A stretch of 64,000 bases of DNA from Datnioides undecimradiatus. Lineage: Eukaryota; Chordata; Actinopteri; Lobotiformes; Datnioididae. Position numbers and translations under genes: made by a program. Shown here in pieces: positions 61,905 through 64,000 of this stretch. The stretch is from NCBI GenBank assembly GCA_008933995.1, contig WARS01001868.1:1736001-1800000 (forward strand), written 5' to 3'. The notes below the pieces were generated by a model that worked only from the letters and a program-made list of their open reading frames with translations, was not told where the DNA came from and made no database searches. Position 1 is the first letter of the stretch. Each line of letters starts with the position of its first letter.

Positions 61905-64000
61905 TCATGCAGATGGAAGTTTGTGACCTTGTTTGTAGCTGTGGGATGACAGAAGGCCCTCACGTTGGGGAGCGTTTCTGTCACAACTTGCAGCAAAAAA
62001 AAAAAAAAAAAAGTTTCACCCCTTTTTATTCTTCAAGGGCAGCATTTAAGTTTTGGACAAGATTTTCATTCTGTCTGTGCACCTAGGGTTGTTGTTTTTA
62101 CAACACAGAGGTCTTTCATACAAAGAATTATAAAGATGTTGAACAGAGAGTGTCATGAAGAACTGATTTTTGCGCTGCCTCCTTAAGCAGGGAGGGGGGT
62201 TAAGGGGATAGAGAGATGAAAGACTAGTGAGTGATGGTGAAGATCTCTGCATTGTTAACCTCACAGCATCCTGTTCTCCTCCACTTGAATACAGACATGC
62301 TGCTTCCCACTCAATCCCATTACCTCAGCTGTCCTTCTGTTGCCCCAACAATCCTCAGACTCATATAGTCTCCAATTATAGGGGAGACAAGCAGGGATGT
62401 TTACACACAGGTTAGAGCTGCTGTACAGATAAAACCTTGTTCTGTTTTGTTACCTTTCTCCCCTCAGCCTCACCCCTACACTCTCCCCCTCAGAGCAACC
62501 GCGGAGCCGGTTGCGCAATGGGCCGTAATTTTTCCAGCTCTTGTTCGGACATCTTTTTGTGTTTAATCGTGGGAGATTGAAAGGATTAAGCTGGAGATTA
62601 CGTATGGCGGGATTACACTGACCCCGTTAACGGGAGGCCTCTGGGACGGGGATGAGGGGGGAAAGAGGTGCGGTGAGGGAGGTGGAGGAGGGAGAGAACC
62701 ATGGGACCTGTCGGCGTAGATGAGGGTGGATAAATGACGAGAGAGAGAGATGGAAGGGAAGAGAAAAGAAGAGGGGGAGTCGGGAAGGGATTTGGGAGAT
62801 AATTGTGTGGGATCAGAGATGTGTGAGGAATTGAAACGATGGTGGGGCAACAGAGTAAAAGCTTTGACTGGGTGGGGGCATGAGAAAAGGTAAAGGGAGG
62901 TAGATGAAAGGACAAAGTGGTTTTTGAGAGGTCTATCACTCAAAGAAGGCTAATGGATAATTCTAGTTTATTGAAACTCTGGTCTTGTCTTTATTGTCTT
63001 GGGCATCCTTCCAATCTGTATAGTAGTAAGATTATACTCACTGAGTTTACGTCACTGTAAAAGTCCAGTGGGGCAAGAAGCAGTCAGACCATCAGGTTTC
63101 GAATATTCCCAGGGTTAGCTACACTTCTGTGAAACTTCAACTTAAGCCTCAAACATTAGCATGTCTGGCTAACTAGCTTGTTGCCTACAGTAGCCCAATA
63201 AGCTAGCTTACTGAACTTAGAGCCAGTAGTTTGCATTTTATTAGATAAGTACATTATTTAGTTGGTTTGAAGGTCATATTAGAAAAACCCATGTTCACTT
63301 CTGACACATTCACTTTGCAGCAGTACAGTATTATGTGGGAGTTTAGGGTAACATTAGCAGCTTTGTTTCTGCTCTTTACTGGATGTGGGCAACCTAAAAC
63401 TTCATTTTTATGTATCATTATATTCCATGAATTCTGCATGCTTCATAAATTCATGAGGATTATGACCATCTGGAGGATATGTAGTGTTAGTTTCTGTCTT
63501 TGTCAAACAAGGACCCATTGTTTCAATAAAACTGTAAGTATTTAAAGCAGTAAATCTGCTACCATTGTCTATTTAACAGCAGGAACACCTGACACACACA
63601 GGTGTGACAGAGCAGGGTTTTTACCTGCTAGATATGCTATCTTTATATGTCCAACATGTTTCCTGGGGAGATGTAAAGTAAGTACTTCAGAAAATAGTTA
63701 CATTATTATTATATATTATATATTAAGTGGTGCTGAATTAAATAACTAAAAGTTCTACCTACAGGACCATATCTGTGCATCGGTTTGACTGATTAACTTA
63801 AATATGCAACATAGAAATAACCACAAGGTTGCTCTGCTGCATCCCACTGACTTTGGTACAGTGAGGTTTTTATTTTAAAACAGATTGTATTTTGTTGACC
63901 ACCGTCACTGATAGGCATGATATGAAAAGCTTTAAAACACGATCCTAGTGTTTCTAAATGCAAATTTTTCACAGGTTTGACATGAAAGATGCTTACAGTG

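Larger units (their letters stand above)
56881..64000. other. upstream non-coding DNA to the right edge
   Basis: No gene recognised. Present are a diverged CTACAATCCTCGCAGTGCA motif at 58129, a (CTG)n-like run near 58840-58860, three (CA)n tracts at 59.1-59.9 kb, a hairpin at 60240, a GT tract at 61881, and a CpG-containing block at 62490-62640 followed by GA-rich DNA to 62900. Two short minus-strand frames at 60249-60765 look like possible relics of a mobile element, but I cannot name it. Confidence 0.6.

Overview
The window is vertebrate nuclear DNA, most likely from a spiny-rayed teleost fish. It has one recognisable protein-coding gene with small exons in very long introns, dense (CA)n/(GT)n and polypyrimidine microsatellites, and remnants of dispersed repeats I recognise as common in teleosts: TTAA-flanked miniature inverted-repeat elements, LINE 3' tails ending in (GATA)n/(ATCT)n, and a mariner-type transposase relic. 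Nothing suggests bacterial, viral or plasmid DNA.

The gene is a netrin-G on the minus strand, and its residues fit netrin-G2 (ntng2) better than netrin-G1. Two coding exons are visible. The first (30203 down to 29985) encodes the signal peptide and the start of the laminin N-terminal domain. The second (18260 down to 17617) encodes the rest of that domain. They join in phase 0 across an 11.7 kb intron. The second ends at a phase-2 donor (GTGAGG), and the EGF-like and GPI-anchor exons must lie beyond the left edge, because I found none in 1-17616. A non-coding first exon ending at a strong donor at 32061/32060 and a CpG-rich 5' region at about 30.36-32.8 kb are inferred. The proposed leader carries several upstream ATGs, one opening a frame that overlaps the main start.

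Layout: 1-17616 is intron (part), with repeats and AT-rich blocks that look like regulatory candidates. 17617-18260 is coding exon 2. 18261-29984 is intron with one inverted-repeat element (24824-25546). 29985-30335 is coding exon 1 plus 5' UTR. 30336-32060 is a probable 5' UTR intron. 32061 to about 32.5 kb is the probable first exon and promoter. From about 32.5 to 64 kb is upstream DNA in which I find no gene, only repeats (two inverted-repeat elements, two LINE tails, a mariner relic, a degenerate minisatellite, many dinucleotide tracts) and possible conserved non-coding blocks.

Items most worth checking: a small plus-strand frame with a signal-peptide-like start and cysteine motif, divergent from the ntng2 start (30507-30764); the uORF arrangement of the leader; ZNF143/THAP11-like motifs that recur inside inverted-repeat elements; and a pair of perfect POU octamers in the intron. 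I do not see a new multi-gene system here, and an honest reading is one neural gene in a repeat-rich regulatory landscape.
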